64,000 nt of DNA, taken from Methanomassiliicoccales archaeon. GTDB lineage: Archaea > Thermoplasmatota > Thermoplasmata > Methanomassiliicoccales > UBA472. The translations under genes and the position numbers were made by a program. Shown piece after piece: positions 1 to 8,827 of this stretch. The stretch's first letter is position 1, and each line of letters starts with the position of its first letter. Where the stretch lies: NCBI GenBank assembly GCA_035527755.1, contig DATKZX010000026.1, positions 23,873 through 87,872 of the forward strand. Reading direction: 5' to 3'. The notes under the pieces were generated by a model. The model worked only from the letters and a program-made list of their open reading frames with translations, did no database searches and was not told the origin of the DNA.

Positions 1-468
1 GAATCCGCGCCTTTTCGCGTTCATCTCCAATCGGGCGCCCATCAAACGCAGTATCGGAAAAAGGACCTGGGCGTAATGGTCGATGGGCGGAGACCAGCGC
101 ACATCGGTCCCTCCGATCAGTTCCAGCTCGGTCTCGATGGGAGAGACGACCAGAGCTGGCAGGACCGTCTGCATAAGGAGCGTGAGGGAACCAGCGGTCC
201 CTATATCAAATCGATAACGACCGCCGCGCATCTGGCCGGGATGGAATTCCAGAGAATCCGATCCTATTTGATCACCAGTGACCTCTGCGGAGGATATTTC
301 ATTCATCAACCGAATTCCAGCCAGATGTTGTGGTCTCAATCCCGGGTCGTCGCGTCCAGCACGTATATTTTCCATACGGAACCCTTTTCCGGTGAGCACC
401 GAGAGGGAGAGGGCAGTACGCAGGACCTGTCCGCCACCTTCACCATGAGATCCGTCCAGCTCTATCAT
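1..468 (-). CDS. rtcA: RNA 3'-terminal phosphate cyclase, C-terminus cut by the window edge
   Basis: The 156 visible residues begin MIELDGSHGEGGGQVLRTAL, the RtcA N-terminal signature, followed by the RPQHL segment and a GGTDVRWSPPIDHY motif typical of the family. RtcA converts RNA 3'-phosphates to 2',3'-cyclic phosphates using ATP. The frame stays open to base 1, so about the last half of the usual ~340-residue protein lies outside the window. Its ATG overlaps the stop codon of the upstream P-type ATPase gene by four bases (ATGA), so the two are probably translationally coupled. Family assignment is firm; the link between cyclase and cation pump is positional only. Confidence 0.93.
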   Translation of the reverse strand, partial: MIELDGSHGEGGGQVLRTALSLSVLTGKGFRMENIRAGRDDPGLRPQHLAGIRLMNEISSAEVTGDQIGSDSLEFHPGQMRGGRYRFDIGTAGSLTLLMQTVLPALVVSPIETELELIGGTDVRWSPPIDHYAQVLFPILRLMGARLEMNAKRRGF

Positions 469-3203
469 GCGGTTCTCCGATGCTTGCGTGCTGCCATCAC
501 CTTCCAGAGCTCATTGAACGCCATGGCGCACAGGGACATGGGCAATAGGATGAGCCATTCTTCCCAACCCAACGCGACAGTACGGAAAGCATCGCTAAGT
601 CCAGGGACGTATACCACCGACAGCTGCAACAGTGCCGATACGATGACAGCGAGGATCAGCTTCATGTTGGTGAAGACCCCGATCTGACGAATTGTCTGCC
701 TCTCCGAACGGGCTGAGAGGGCGTAGAACAGCTGGGAGAACACCATGGTGCAGAAGGCAACGGTCCGGGCGTGAACCACCGCACTTTCCTTGCCGAGGCT
801 TTCGAGCGCCCCCTGGAACTCCAGTTGGAACGCCAATATCGAGGCCACTGCCAGGATACCGCCAACGGCCAATATGCGAATGGCGTTGCTGCGGTTTACT
901 GGCGGCTCCTTAGGGTCGTTAGGCGGGCGGTCCATGATGTTGGACGGGGTCGGGTCGATGCCCAGGGCCAAGGCCGGGAAACCGTCCGTCACCAGGTTCA
1001 TCCACAATAAATGGATGGGTAACAGGAATGGCAGGAACAGAGGGTCGACGAACAACAGGCTGGCGGCGAACATGGCCGCCACCTCGCCGGAGTTGCAGGA
1101 CAGCAGGAAGGTGACGAACTTCTTGATGTTGTCGTAGACACCGCGCCCCTCCTCCACCGCATTGACGATGGAAGCAAAGTTATCGTCCATCAGGATCATC
1201 TGCGACGCTTCCTTGGAGACGTCCGTGCCAGTGATGCCCATGGCCACCCCGATGTCGGCCTTCTTCAGCGCCGGGGCATCATTGACCCCGTCACCGGTCA
1301 TGGCCACGATCTCCCCCTGGTTCTGCAACATTTCCACGATGCGAACCTTATGCTCAGGCGCTACTCTGGCGAAGACGTTAACGCTTTTAAGTAGTCCGGA
1401 CAATTCCGCATCCGAGGCTGTATCCAGCATCTTTCCGTTGATGACCTGGTCCTTACCCGGTTCGGCGATGCCCATCTCCATGGCTATGGCCCTGGCGGTC
1501 AGTTCGTGGTCCCCGGTGATCATTATGACGCGTATGCCGGCGGTGTGGCATTTCTTGATGGCCACGATCGCCTCCTTTCGTGGGGCATCGATCATGCCCA
1601 CCAGGCCTAGCAGGGTGAAGTCCTTCTCTATAGAAACTTCATCAAGAACATCATCTGTGACATCACGCATGGCGATGGCCAAGACCCTCAAAGCTCGATC
1701 GGCCATCTCATTGTTCTTTGCCTGAACAGCTTCTGCCATCTGCGGGGTGATGTCCACGGTACGGTCGCCCATCCGTCGCCTGGTGCACAATGGCACCACG
1801 CGTTCGGCCGCTCCCTTCATGAAAGCCAACTTCCTCCCGTCGACCTCGTGTACTGTGGTCATGCGTTTCTTGACCGAATCAAAGGATATCTCGAAGATAC
1901 GGGGGCTGTTCTTGGCCAACTGTTCCACTTCGATACCCGCTTTGCGGGCAGTGACGACGAGGGTGCCTTCCGTTGGGTCCCCTCGCACCTTCCACTTGCC
2001 CTCCTCTTGGTAAAGGGAGGAATCATTGCACAGGGCGCCGGCCACCAGCAGCATGGAGAGGTCCTCCCTCTCCGCGGCGTTCAGCAGATCCCCCTGGGCC
2101 ATGAAATGTCCATCGGGCTCGAAACCTTCTCCAGTGACATTGATGATGTCGTCCATGTAGATCTCGCGGATGTTCATCTCGCCCTTGGTCAGGGTACCGG
2201 TCTTGTCTGTGCAGATGACAGTGGCGCTACCTAGTGATTCGACCGCTGGCAGTTTTCTCATGACCGCCTTTCTTTTGGCCATGCGTTGCAATCCCAATGC
2301 TAACGAGATGGTCACGATGGCCGGCAGACCTTCGGGAATTGCCGCCACAGCCAGACTGACCGAGGTGAGGAACATCTCCTCCACCGGAACACCTCTCATG
2401 ATCCCCACGGTGAAGATGAATATACAAACACCCAGGATACCGATGCCCAGCTGCTTACCCAGTTTGTCCAGCTTCTTCTGCAGCGGAGTGCTCTCGTCGT
2501 TGGTCTGAACCATCGTAGCGATCCGGCCAAGCTGAGTTTGCATTCCGGTGGAGGTCACGACCGCCCTCCCCCGTCCATGGTCCACGTTGCAACCGGAGAA
2601 GACCATATTGGTCCTCTCCGCCAGGAAGACCTCTGGGCTGAGGATGTCTCCCGTCCGCTTGTTCACCGGCAGCGACTCCCCGGTCAAAGAGGCCTCGTTG
2701 GTCTTGAGGTTGACCGTCTCCAGTAAACGTGCATCGGCCGAGACCCGGTCCCCCGCTGCAAGTAATACGATGTCCCCTGGTACCAGGTCCTTGGAGGGCA
2801 CGCTTTCCTCTCTCCCCTCCCGGATGACATTGGCCCTGGGGGCGGCCATGTCCTTCAATGCCTGCATGGTCTTCTCGGCCCGGTAGGTCTGCAGAAATCC
2901 CAACGTGGCGTTGATTATGACGATGACCAAGATTACCCCCGCGTCCAACCACTCCTCGGTGGACCCATTGACGGTAGCGATGGCGCCGGAGATGATGGCG
3001 GCGAAGATCAAAATGATCACCATGAAGTCCTTGAACTGGTCCAGGAAGATCTTGAGGGGGGAAATCCTACGGCCTTCGCTCAGCTCGTTGGGACCATATT
3101 TCTCAAGTCTCCTAGCCACCTCTTCGACCGATAGTCCCTGAGCGCTACTGCCCAAGGTTTTCAAGGTCTCCTCACCGCTCATGGCATGGAAATCGCTCGC
3201 CAT
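465..3203 (-). CDS. P-type ATPase, Ca2+-transporting (type IIA)
   Basis: A 912-residue cation pump with the full P-type layout. It has an N-terminal cation-ATPase domain, TGES in the actuator domain (~174-177), the phosphorylated Asp333 in DKTGTLT, and GDGVNDAP (~637-644). Transport-site residues match SERCA-like pumps: PEGLP in M4 (~290), Asn704 and Glu707 in M5 (CNSGEV), and NLVTDG in M6 (~736-741). Ca2+ export to the outside is therefore the best reading, although type II pumps for other cations share parts of this pattern. About ten membrane helices are visible. It is first in a two-gene unit with rtcA. It faces away from the antiporter gene, across a shared AT-containing intergenic region. 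Confidence 0.93.
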   Translation of the reverse strand: MASDFHAMSGEETLKTLGSSAQGLSVEEVARRLEKYGPNELSEGRRISPLKIFLDQFKDFMVIILIFAAIISGAIATVNGSTEEWLDAGVILVIVIINATLGFLQTYRAEKTMQALKDMAAPRANVIREGREESVPSKDLVPGDIVLLAAGDRVSADARLLETVNLKTNEASLTGESLPVNKRTGDILSPEVFLAERTNMVFSGCNVDHGRGRAVVTSTGMQTQLGRIATMVQTNDESTPLQKKLDKLGKQLGIGILGVCIFIFTVGIMRGVPVEEMFLTSVSLAVAAIPEGLPAIVTISLALGLQRMAKRKAVMRKLPAVESLGSATVICTDKTGTLTKGEMNIREIYMDDIINVTGEGFEPDGHFMAQGDLLNAAEREDLSMLLVAGALCNDSSLYQEEGKWKVRGDPTEGTLVVTARKAGIEVEQLAKNSPRIFEISFDSVKKRMTTVHEVDGRKLAFMKGAAERVVPLCTRRRMGDRTVDITPQMAEAVQAKNNEMADRALRVLAIAMRDVTDDVLDEVSIEKDFTLLGLVGMIDAPRKEAIVAIKKCHTAGIRVIMITGDHELTARAIAMEMGIAEPGKDQVINGKMLDTASDAELSGLLKSVNVFARVAPEHKVRIVEMLQNQGEIVAMTGDGVNDAPALKKADIGVAMGITGTDVSKEASQMILMDDNFASIVNAVEEGRGVYDNIKKFVTFLLSCNSGEVAAMFAASLLFVDPLFLPFLLPIHLLWMNLVTDGFPALALGIDPTPSNIMDRPPNDPKEPPVNRSNAIRILAVGGILAVASILAFQLEFQGALESLGKESAVVHARTVAFCTMVFSQLFYALSARSERQTIRQIGVFTNMKLILAVIVSALLQLSVVYVPGLSDAFRTVALGWEEWLILLPMSLCAMAFNELWKVMAARKHRRTA

Positions 3204-3444
3204 TATTGACCCATATCTAAACCCTCGTCCAATTAATTAAATACGACGCTCGCCAAGAAACGTGAGTGCCACGGCGACTCTACAAATGTGGGCAATTATT
3301 AATAGCCAGTATTACTATCGAGAAACGGGATGCACTAGGGACCGCGCTCTTGAGGCGGGCCCCTCGACCACTGGATGGTATGCCTCCATCTAAGGGAGGT
3401 TGGCACGTCCAGAATGCATGGCCGTATTCGTCCGGGTATGCACG
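3204..3444. promoter_or_regulatory. Divergent promoter region between cation ATPase and antiporter
   Basis: About 240 bases separate two divergent ion-transport genes. An AT-rich stretch near 3232-3243 (AATTAATTAAATA) is a plausible TATA element for the ATPase gene on the minus strand. A weaker AT-rich patch at about 3294-3315 may serve the antiporter. No gene or strong repeat is seen here. Confidence 0.4.
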
Positions 3445-5319
3445 ATGATAGCCATTGACAACGTGATGTTTGAGGTCGGTATCATAATGCTGGTCTCCTT
3501 TATCGGAGCAGCATTGGCTACGAAGGCCAAACAGAGCGTCATACTCGGTTACATACTGGCAGGAATGCTCATCGGGCCTTACATGTATTTTGAGGTGGGC
3601 GGTTTCGTCTATGAGGGGCTTATAAAGGACACCACTTTCATCCAATTCCTATCCAGCATGGGTCTGACCCTGCTGATGTTCTTCGTGGGGCTGGGGTTCT
3701 CCATTTCCAAGTTGCAGAAGACCAGAGCCCCGGCGATCATACTGGCGCTGATAGATGTCGGAATAGGCATGTTCCTAGGCATACTCATCGGCTTCTCCCT
3801 GGGCTGGCCCATCATTGACACGGTATTCCTGGCAGGGGTCATATCCATGAGTTCGGTGGCCATAACCGGGAAGGCCTTGCAAGAGATGAAGCGCATAAAT
3901 ACCCCGGAGACGGAGTACTTGCTAGGCATGGTCGTCGTGGAGAGCTTCCTCTCCATGGTGCTTCTGACCATCGCTGGAGGACTGATGTTCAAAAGCGATG
4001 TCGGTGGGCAGATGACCATGACCCGTCTCATCGTCGGTATATTGGCCTTCTACGGTTTCTTCATCTTTTTGGCCATCGTGGTCATTCCTAGGGTGGTGAA
4101 CTACTTCCACAGCATCAAGAGCAACGAGATGTTCGTGCTGTTCGCCCTGGGGTTAGTGTTCCTGTCCGCTGCTTTGGCCGAGGTCTCGGGCGTACCGGCC
4201 ATCATAGGGGCGTTCTTCCTGGGCATGGTGTTTGCCGAGACCAAGCTTGTGGAACGCATCGAAGACCGCATCACCCCTTTCAGGGACGCTCTAGTGGCGG
4301 TTTTCTTCGTATCCTTTGGAATGCTCATCGACCTGCGTATGCTGGGCAGCATCATCCCCCTGTTGTTGATCGCTGTGCCGGTAGTGCTGTTCTACGAGGT
4401 CATAGTACTGAGCGTGGTATCCTATCTTTTAGGATTCACCAGTAAGTCCTCGATATTCATGAGCACATCGGTGACCGGACGCGGGGCGGAGTCCGTCATG
4501 TACGCCAGCGTAGGTAGTAATTCCCCGGCGTTGATCAAGGGGGCGGAGCTGAACCCTTTCGCAGGGGCCTTTTGCTTCGTCATGAGCGTAATTTCCCCCG
4601 GAATGATGAAGGGGAGCTTGCGGTTGACCCGATGGCTCGCCCGGATCACCCCCAAATTTCTGAGGTATGGCGGTTCTTTGATGAACCGCACCATGAGCAA
4701 GATCATACTGCCAGTACCACTTAAGCTGTTCCAGAGGACCCGCCGCCTGGAGGTGCTTGTGATGCTATACTTCGTGGCCTTGGTGGCGGTGATGGTCCTG
4801 TCGTTCCCGTATAATATGGCGCTGTTCGTCATCGGAGGGGCGCTGGTAGTGATCACATATAGCATGCTAGAGGGCGATCTGTTCCTCGTCGTCCGCATGA
4901 CCAACTACGACAATCTCGGAGTGGTGACCCGCGATCCTGGCAATATCAGCCGCTTCATCGCCGGATTCATAAGCCTGAGCTTGGTGACGATCCTCTCCCT
5001 TGCCTTCATCTTTCCCCTGTGGTGGCCATCTTCTTTCGTCGTCCTTCTGGCCTACTTCATCATCGTCATGATGATGACCCACAGTGTCTACAATCTCACT
5101 AGGACGCCATCCTTTAACTTGACATCAAAACCGGTCGAACGTCGTCAGGGGCGCAAGAAAAAGGAGAAGATGCCTGCCCCGAAGTTCAATCCCCCGGTGG
5201 TCAGGGACGATCCCGGTTGGGGCACTGAACCGGCTCCCGGCCGGAATCTGGATATCCCTGAAAAGGTATCGATCGACGAGATCGGTAAGAAGGACGATTC
5301 GAAGTGGAAGAACCTTTGA
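3445..5319 (+). CDS. Kef/NhaP-type (CPA2) cation:proton antiporter with extra C-terminal membrane domain
   Basis: This polytopic membrane protein begins MIAIDNVMFEVGIIMLVSF. The first ~400 residues have the hydrophobic helix pattern of the CPA2 sodium/hydrogen exchanger family, with GYILAGMLIGP near the N-terminus and GVPAIIGAFFLGMVFAE around helices 8-9. A second cluster of four or so helices (about residues 430-540) follows, then a hydrophilic Lys/Pro-rich tail. No TrkA-N nucleotide-binding domain is seen, so it is not a typical KefB/C. The frame is open upstream to 3400. I prefer the ATG at 3445, where the membrane domain begins, but 3418 and 3466 are possible. The cation is not predictable from sequence. 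Confidence 0.85.
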   Translation: MIAIDNVMFEVGIIMLVSFIGAALATKAKQSVILGYILAGMLIGPYMYFEVGGFVYEGLIKDTTFIQFLSSMGLTLLMFFVGLGFSISKLQKTRAPAIILALIDVGIGMFLGILIGFSLGWPIIDTVFLAGVISMSSVAITGKALQEMKRINTPETEYLLGMVVVESFLSMVLLTIAGGLMFKSDVGGQMTMTRLIVGILAFYGFFIFLAIVVIPRVVNYFHSIKSNEMFVLFALGLVFLSAALAEVSGVPAIIGAFFLGMVFAETKLVERIEDRITPFRDALVAVFFVSFGMLIDLRMLGSIIPLLLIAVPVVLFYEVIVLSVVSYLLGFTSKSSIFMSTSVTGRGAESVMYASVGSNSPALIKGAELNPFAGAFCFVMSVISPGMMKGSLRLTRWLARITPKFLRYGGSLMNRTMSKIILPVPLKLFQRTRRLEVLVMLYFVALVAVMVLSFPYNMALFVIGGALVVITYSMLEGDLFLVVRMTNYDNLGVVTRDPGNISRFIAGFISLSLVTILSLAFIFPLWWPSSFVVLLAYFIIVMMMTHSVYNLTRTPSFNLTSKPVERRQGRKKKEKMPAPKFNPPVVRDDPGWGTEPAPGRNLDIPEKVSIDEIGKKDDSKWKNL

Positions 5320-5400
5320 TTCGAACATCCAATTCGTAATTATTACCGCATCGGAAAAAGGCGTTCTAACCCCTTCCATATCTCATAAAAACTAATGAAG

Positions 5401-5472
5401 TGCGGGCACCGGGATTCGAACCCGAGTTCGAAGCTTGGGAAGCTCCAGTCCTAACCACTAGACTATGCCCGC
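5401..5472 (-). tRNA. tRNA-Gly (anticodon CCC)
   Basis: The minus strand folds into a complete cloverleaf. It has a 7-bp acceptor GCGGGCA/TGCCCGC, a D-arm GTCT/GGAC, and an anticodon stem GGAGC/GCTTC closing the loop TTCCCAA. The T-arm has the loop TTCGAAT. The anticodon is CCC, which reads GGG glycine codons. The discriminator base is A and no CCA is encoded. There is no intron. Confidence 0.95.
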
Positions 5473-5540
5473 CTGATGGCTACTACATCGCCGGCCGATT
5501 TTTATAGTTTATCACCCGGTGCCTGACGACATATCGGACA

Positions 5541-5816
5541 TCACTTGTTAGCATCTCTCAACAGGTTCTCCAGTTCGGAGACGATCCTATAGATCATGGT
5601 GCGCCCGTGCATGGGGATGTTCGGGTCGTTCGCCAGATCATCCAACTTCCCTACGACTCCAGCAACCTTTACGTCCATAGCCTCGGTCGTCTGGCTCAAC
5701 CGGCTCTTGGCCTCGGTGGCCCCTCTCCTGATATTCCTGGGAACGGAGGTATCCTCCGACAACTGATCCAATACGTCGATTATCTGATTGAGTTTTGTTT
5801 TGGCATCATATTCCAT
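5541..5816 (-). CDS. UPF0147 family protein
   Basis: A 91-residue, mostly helical and acidic protein with the conserved archaeal UPF0147 core. It has an N-terminal LDQLSEDTSVPRNIRRGA segment and then a second, similar segment, DDLANDPNIPMHGRTMIYRI. The two segments look like an internal duplication of a helix pair around a D-x-S/N-V/I-P motif. The family is widespread in archaea and has no assigned biochemical function. It lies just downstream of an Lrp-type ligand-binding protein on the same strand and may be cotranscribed with it. Confidence 0.85.
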   Translation of the reverse strand: MEYDAKTKLNQIIDVLDQLSEDTSVPRNIRRGATEAKSRLSQTTEAMDVKVAGVVGKLDDLANDPNIPMHGRTMIYRIVSELENLLRDANK

Positions 5817-5864
5817 ACAATCACCATCCTATTGACATCATTGAGACCGATATCGCACGACGCC

Positions 5865-6185
5865 CTAATCGGCGACGTACTTCGGTTCTCCATTTTCTTT
5901 GAATGTTGCTACTGCCATGAGGGTCTTGGTGTCCCTGAGTCCTTTGATGTGGGACAGGTCCTCTACTAAAAACTTCTTAAGATGGATATAATTCTGTAAT
6001 TTGGCCTTCACCACAATATCCGTGTCCCCCGTCACCAGGAACACGTCCACGACCGGATCCAATAAAGATATGCTCTGGCAGACCTGGTCCGCGTCCCTTG
6101 TTTCTACCTTGAGAGTGATGATAACGGTTACTTCCTCATCGCCGTAGTATGAGGATAATATCGAGTTGTTCTCGTCCTGTTGCAT
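5865..6185 (-). CDS. Stand-alone Lrp/AsnC ligand-binding (RAM) domain protein
   Basis: The 106-residue product matches only the C-terminal effector-binding domain of Lrp/AsnC regulators: VTVIITLKVET, then DPVVDVFLVTGDTDIVVKAKL, then an IKGLRDTKTLMAV strand. No helix-turn-helix is present. Such stand-alone domains in archaea are thought to sense amino acids or to form mixed oligomers with full-length Lrp proteins. I chose the ATG at 6185 because the GAGGAGGG ribosome-binding site lies six bases upstream; a TTG two codons earlier overlaps that spacer. The last residues are Ala-Asp. Confidence 0.85.
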   Translation of the reverse strand: MQQDENNSILSSYYGDEEVTVIITLKVETRDADQVCQSISLLDPVVDVFLVTGDTDIVVKAKLQNYIHLKKFLVEDLSHIKGLRDTKTLMAVATFKENGEPKYVAD

Positions 6186-6264
6186 ACGCAACCCTCCTCA
6201 GCCACTAATGATATACCACCTAGATGGTCATACTATTTATGGCGTGGTGAAAAATCGGAATGAT

Positions 6265-6438
6265 TCACATCACGTTTTCGAATTCCTCTTGCAGGTCGAT
6301 GATGACCTGCTCCAGAACCTCTTCCAAATTTGGGCTCTGGTATTCTCTAAGGCCTCCGAGCTCGCTTTGCACTCGTGCTATGAAATTGTTGTTATCTTTA
6401 AGGAACTCAACATTGCAAAGAGACTCTTCCATGGTCAT
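6265..6438 (-). CDS. Small acidic protein, 57 residues, unknown
   Basis: I do not recognise this protein. It begins MTMEESLCNVEFLKDNN and is strongly acidic and probably helical (REYQSPNLEEVLEQVIIDLQ), with no membrane segment. Support for it being a gene comes from a GGGGTGA ribosome-binding site directly upstream and a TATA-like ATTATATA at about 6499-6508, roughly 60 bases before the start. The frame is clean up to a TGA at 6265. It could be a small binding partner of the neighbouring Lrp-domain protein, but that is only positional inference. Confidence 0.5.
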   Translation of the reverse strand: MTMEESLCNVEFLKDNNNFIARVQSELGGLREYQSPNLEEVLEQVIIDLQEEFENVM

Positions 6439-6579
6439 TCACCCCAGTCCAACATCTCGTGAACGTTGGTCTGTTCGAGCGAATGCTTGGTTCCCTATAT
6501 AATAATTGTCTTGGAATGTACTTTTGTAGAGCCAGTTATCTGGATGAAATAATATATTCACTATTATAAATATATAAAA
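6439..6579. promoter_or_regulatory. Promoter region of the 57-residue protein
   Basis: AT-rich sequence with a TATA-like element at about 6497-6510, read on the minus strand as ATTATTATATAGGG. A second AT-rich block at 6545-6583 follows the end of the GNAT-fold gene and may hold its terminator. No other gene is seen. Confidence 0.4.
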
Positions 6580-6984
6580 TTATGGAAGTATCTTCTCCAT
6601 GTAATGGGCGGGACGATCCTTCCCAAAATAATTCGCCAAATCTCCTTTAATCTGATAACCAAACGATTCCAGTGGGAGCATGGTCTCGCTCCTTGGGTCC
6701 ACTTCTAAAGTGATCTTCACCGTTCCCGCTCGGCGAGCAGCCTCTTCTCCAGCCTGCAGCAGTTCGGTAAGTGCTGTGCCTAAAAGCATCAGCAGCCGGC
6801 TCTTGCCGCCCTTCCCTTCATGATAAAGGACCATCGCTGAATCTCCGGCCACGTGCACAGTGAAGTCCGGGGCCATCGTGAACATTTCCAGCACGGACAA
6901 TGAGAAGGAGGGTCCCCCGAGGAGGTTCTCCTTTCCCTGCATCCATTTCAGATCACTAAGTTTTGCCGTCTTCACCTTCGCCAT
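6580..6984 (-). CDS. Probable GNAT-fold protein, truncated
   Basis: A 134-residue protein. Its C-terminal half resembles the end of a GNAT acetyltransferase: LLMLLGTALTELLQAGEEAARR, then VKITLEVDPRSETMLPLESFGYQIKGDLANYFGKDRPAHYMEKIL. The usual acetyl-CoA-binding R/Q-x-x-G-x-G/A loop is not obvious, so catalytic activity is doubtful. A GGAGG site lies ahead of its ATG, and the gene starts one base after the stop codon of a canonical RimI-like acetyltransferase. The two GNAT genes may have arisen by duplication, or they may form a heterodimer. Confidence 0.6.
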   Translation of the reverse strand: MAKVKTAKLSDLKWMQGKENLLGGPSFSLSVLEMFTMAPDFTVHVAGDSAMVLYHEGKGGKSRLLMLLGTALTELLQAGEEAARRAGTVKITLEVDPRSETMLPLESFGYQIKGDLANYFGKDRPAHYMEKILP

Positions 6985-6985
6985 T

Positions 6986-7432
6986 TCACTCCTCCAGATG
7001 CTTGACCATCATGTTCGCGTCAGACCCCTTTCCGTAGTAGTTACGGCAACGGGCCAACACCTTATACCCCTCTGAAAGGTAAAGGTCGACCGCCGCCTGG
7101 TTCTCGGGTCGCACGCATAGCATCACAGTCTCCGTCCCAGAATCGGCGATCGATCGTTCCACCTCCTGAATCAATCCCCGCCCTAGGCCTCTCCGGCGAT
7201 GGAGGGGGGACACGGCCAGAGACAGAACCTCGACCGTATGATACGCGGGGGACGAACGGATCATGGCATAGGCGACCACCGCTCCCTCCGCTTCCACGAT
7301 CAATGTGGTCACCAGAGGGTCATGGAGCAGATCCAGCACAAACGCCTCAGAGAACCGTTTTGGACCAAAGGCTCCCTCTTCCAATGCCATGAGGCTCGGC
7401 AGGTCATTGACACCCCCTGATCTAGTACGCAC
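6986..7432 (-). CDS. RimI-like GNAT N-acetyltransferase
   Basis: A 148-residue single-domain N-acetyltransferase. The acetyl-CoA pyrophosphate-binding loop is visible as RRRGLGRGLI (about residues 78-87), preceded by the beta-4 strand VEVLSLAVSP. The C-terminus ends with NQAAVDLYLSEGYKVLARCRNYYG, the family's typical last helix and strand. The closest general pattern is ribosomal-protein or N-terminal acetyltransferase RimI. Archaeal members often acetylate protein N-termini, including Alba-type proteins. The start codon is GTG, preceded by AAGGAAGGA. It forms a two-gene unit with the GNAT-fold protein downstream. Confidence 0.88.
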   Translation of the reverse strand: MRTRSGGVNDLPSLMALEEGAFGPKRFSEAFVLDLLHDPLVTTLIVEAEGAVVAYAMIRSSPAYHTVEVLSLAVSPLHRRRGLGRGLIQEVERSIADSGTETVMLCVRPENQAAVDLYLSEGYKVLARCRNYYGKGSDANMMVKHLEE

Positions 7433-7528
7433 ACTTCGAAATCCTTCCTTCCGGTATATCCATTTGCCCCCATACGACCGAAATTATGGAATACATAGAT
7501 GCCGTTCTTTACAGGCCAGGTATTTATT

Positions 7529-8827
7529 ATGAAGTCCTTTTCGAGCATTCGCTCGCTACTGGGTACCCCAGACCTCGACGGGCAGGTCATGTTGCGGGGA
7601 TGGATATACCGCACCAGGAGCAGTGGTAAGATCGTTTTCACAGTGATACGCGATTCCACCGGAATAATGCAGATCACCATCAAGAAGGGCAACCTTCCCG
7701 ATCAGCAATTTGAGGGGGCGCTATCCGCTTCCATCGAGTCTTCCGTGGAGATCATGGGAACGATACACAAGGACGAGAGGGCGCCTGGAGGTTACGAGGT
7801 ACGGGCCTCATCTTTCAACATCGTCGGTACCGCTACGGCCTTCCCCATTACCGAATATCAGAGCGAGGAACTGCTTCTGGACAACCGCCACCTATGGATA
7901 AGGTCCCGGGAGCAGACCGCGGTGATGAAAGTGAAGGCGACCCTGCTGGCCGGGGCCCGGGAATGGTTGATGGAGAACGATTTCACTGAGGTTACGCCCC
8001 CGATATTCACCCAGAACGCCTGCGAGGGCGGTGTGACCCTGTTCAAACTGAAATACTTCGATCGCGAAGCTTTCCTAAGTCAGAGCGCCCAGATGTACCT
8101 GGAATCTCTAGTATTCTCATTGGAGAAGGTTTATTCCATCACCCCCTCGTTCCGCGCGGAGAAGTCCCGAACATCTAGACACCTTACCGAGTACTGGCAC
8201 ATGGAATTGGAGGAGGCTTGGACGGACAACGAGGGCAATATGAGGATACAGGAGGAGCTCGTTTCGGCCATGGTGTCCAAGGTCCTTAAGGAGAGGAAGG
8301 AGGAGCTGGGGCTGCTTAAGCGGGACGCGGAGCCCTTAAAAGCGGTAAAGGCTCCCTTCAAGCGGGTGCGTTATTCAAAAATGATCGATCTGCTGCAGGA
8401 AAAGGGATTCGAGATCACCTACGGTTGTGACCTGGGGGCATTGGAGGAACGATCCATCACCGAAGAGGAGGTCGCCCCGGTGTTCGTGACCAATTATCCT
8501 AAGGAATGCAAGGCCTTCTACATGAAGGAGGATGAGGATGATCCTCGGACGTACAAATGCGCCGACCTCTTGGCTCCGTTCGGGTTCGGGGAGATCATTG
8601 GAGGCAGTGAGAGGGAGACGGACCTCAACAAACTTTTACAGCGTCTTGAGGAACAGGGCATTCCCGAAGACCCCTATCGTTGGTATCTGGACCTGAGACG
8701 CTATGGTTCCGTGCCTCATTCCGGTTTCGGTCTGGGGGTGGAACGCATCGTGAAATGGGTATGTGGGTTGGAACACATCCGGGACGCCATGCCCTATCCC
8801 AGGACGGTCTCTCGGGTCTATCCCTGA
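7529..8827 (+). CDS. asnS: Asparaginyl-tRNA synthetase
   Basis: A 432-residue class IIb synthetase. It has an N-terminal OB fold (residues ~15-105, VMLRGWIYRTRSSGKIVFTV) for anticodon binding. Motif 2 reads FRAEKSRTSRHLTEYWHME, where the RTSRHLTE pattern is of the AsnRS rather than AspRS type. Motif 3 is GFGLGVERIVKWV near the C-terminus. It charges tRNA-Asn with asparagine directly, so this organism needs the amidotransferase route mainly for glutamine (see GatDE). The frame is open ten codons further upstream; the ATG at 7529 starts a better N-terminus. The end overlaps the convergent M20 hydrolase gene by ten bases. Confidence 0.93.
   Translation: MKSFSSIRSLLGTPDLDGQVMLRGWIYRTRSSGKIVFTVIRDSTGIMQITIKKGNLPDQQFEGALSASIESSVEIMGTIHKDERAPGGYEVRASSFNIVGTATAFPITEYQSEELLLDNRHLWIRSREQTAVMKVKATLLAGAREWLMENDFTEVTPPIFTQNACEGGVTLFKLKYFDREAFLSQSAQMYLESLVFSLEKVYSITPSFRAEKSRTSRHLTEYWHMELEEAWTDNEGNMRIQEELVSAMVSKVLKERKEELGLLKRDAEPLKAVKAPFKRVRYSKMIDLLQEKGFEITYGCDLGALEERSITEEEVAPVFVTNYPKECKAFYMKEDEDDPRTYKCADLLAPFGFGEIIGGSERETDLNKLLQRLEEQGIPEDPYRWYLDLRRYGSVPHSGFGLGVERIVKWVCGLEHIRDAMPYPRTVSRVYP

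Noticed and set aside
76..687. A 203-codon plus-strand frame at the left edge
   Set aside because: Antisense to RtcA and the end of the ATPase; the minus strand is clearly coding.
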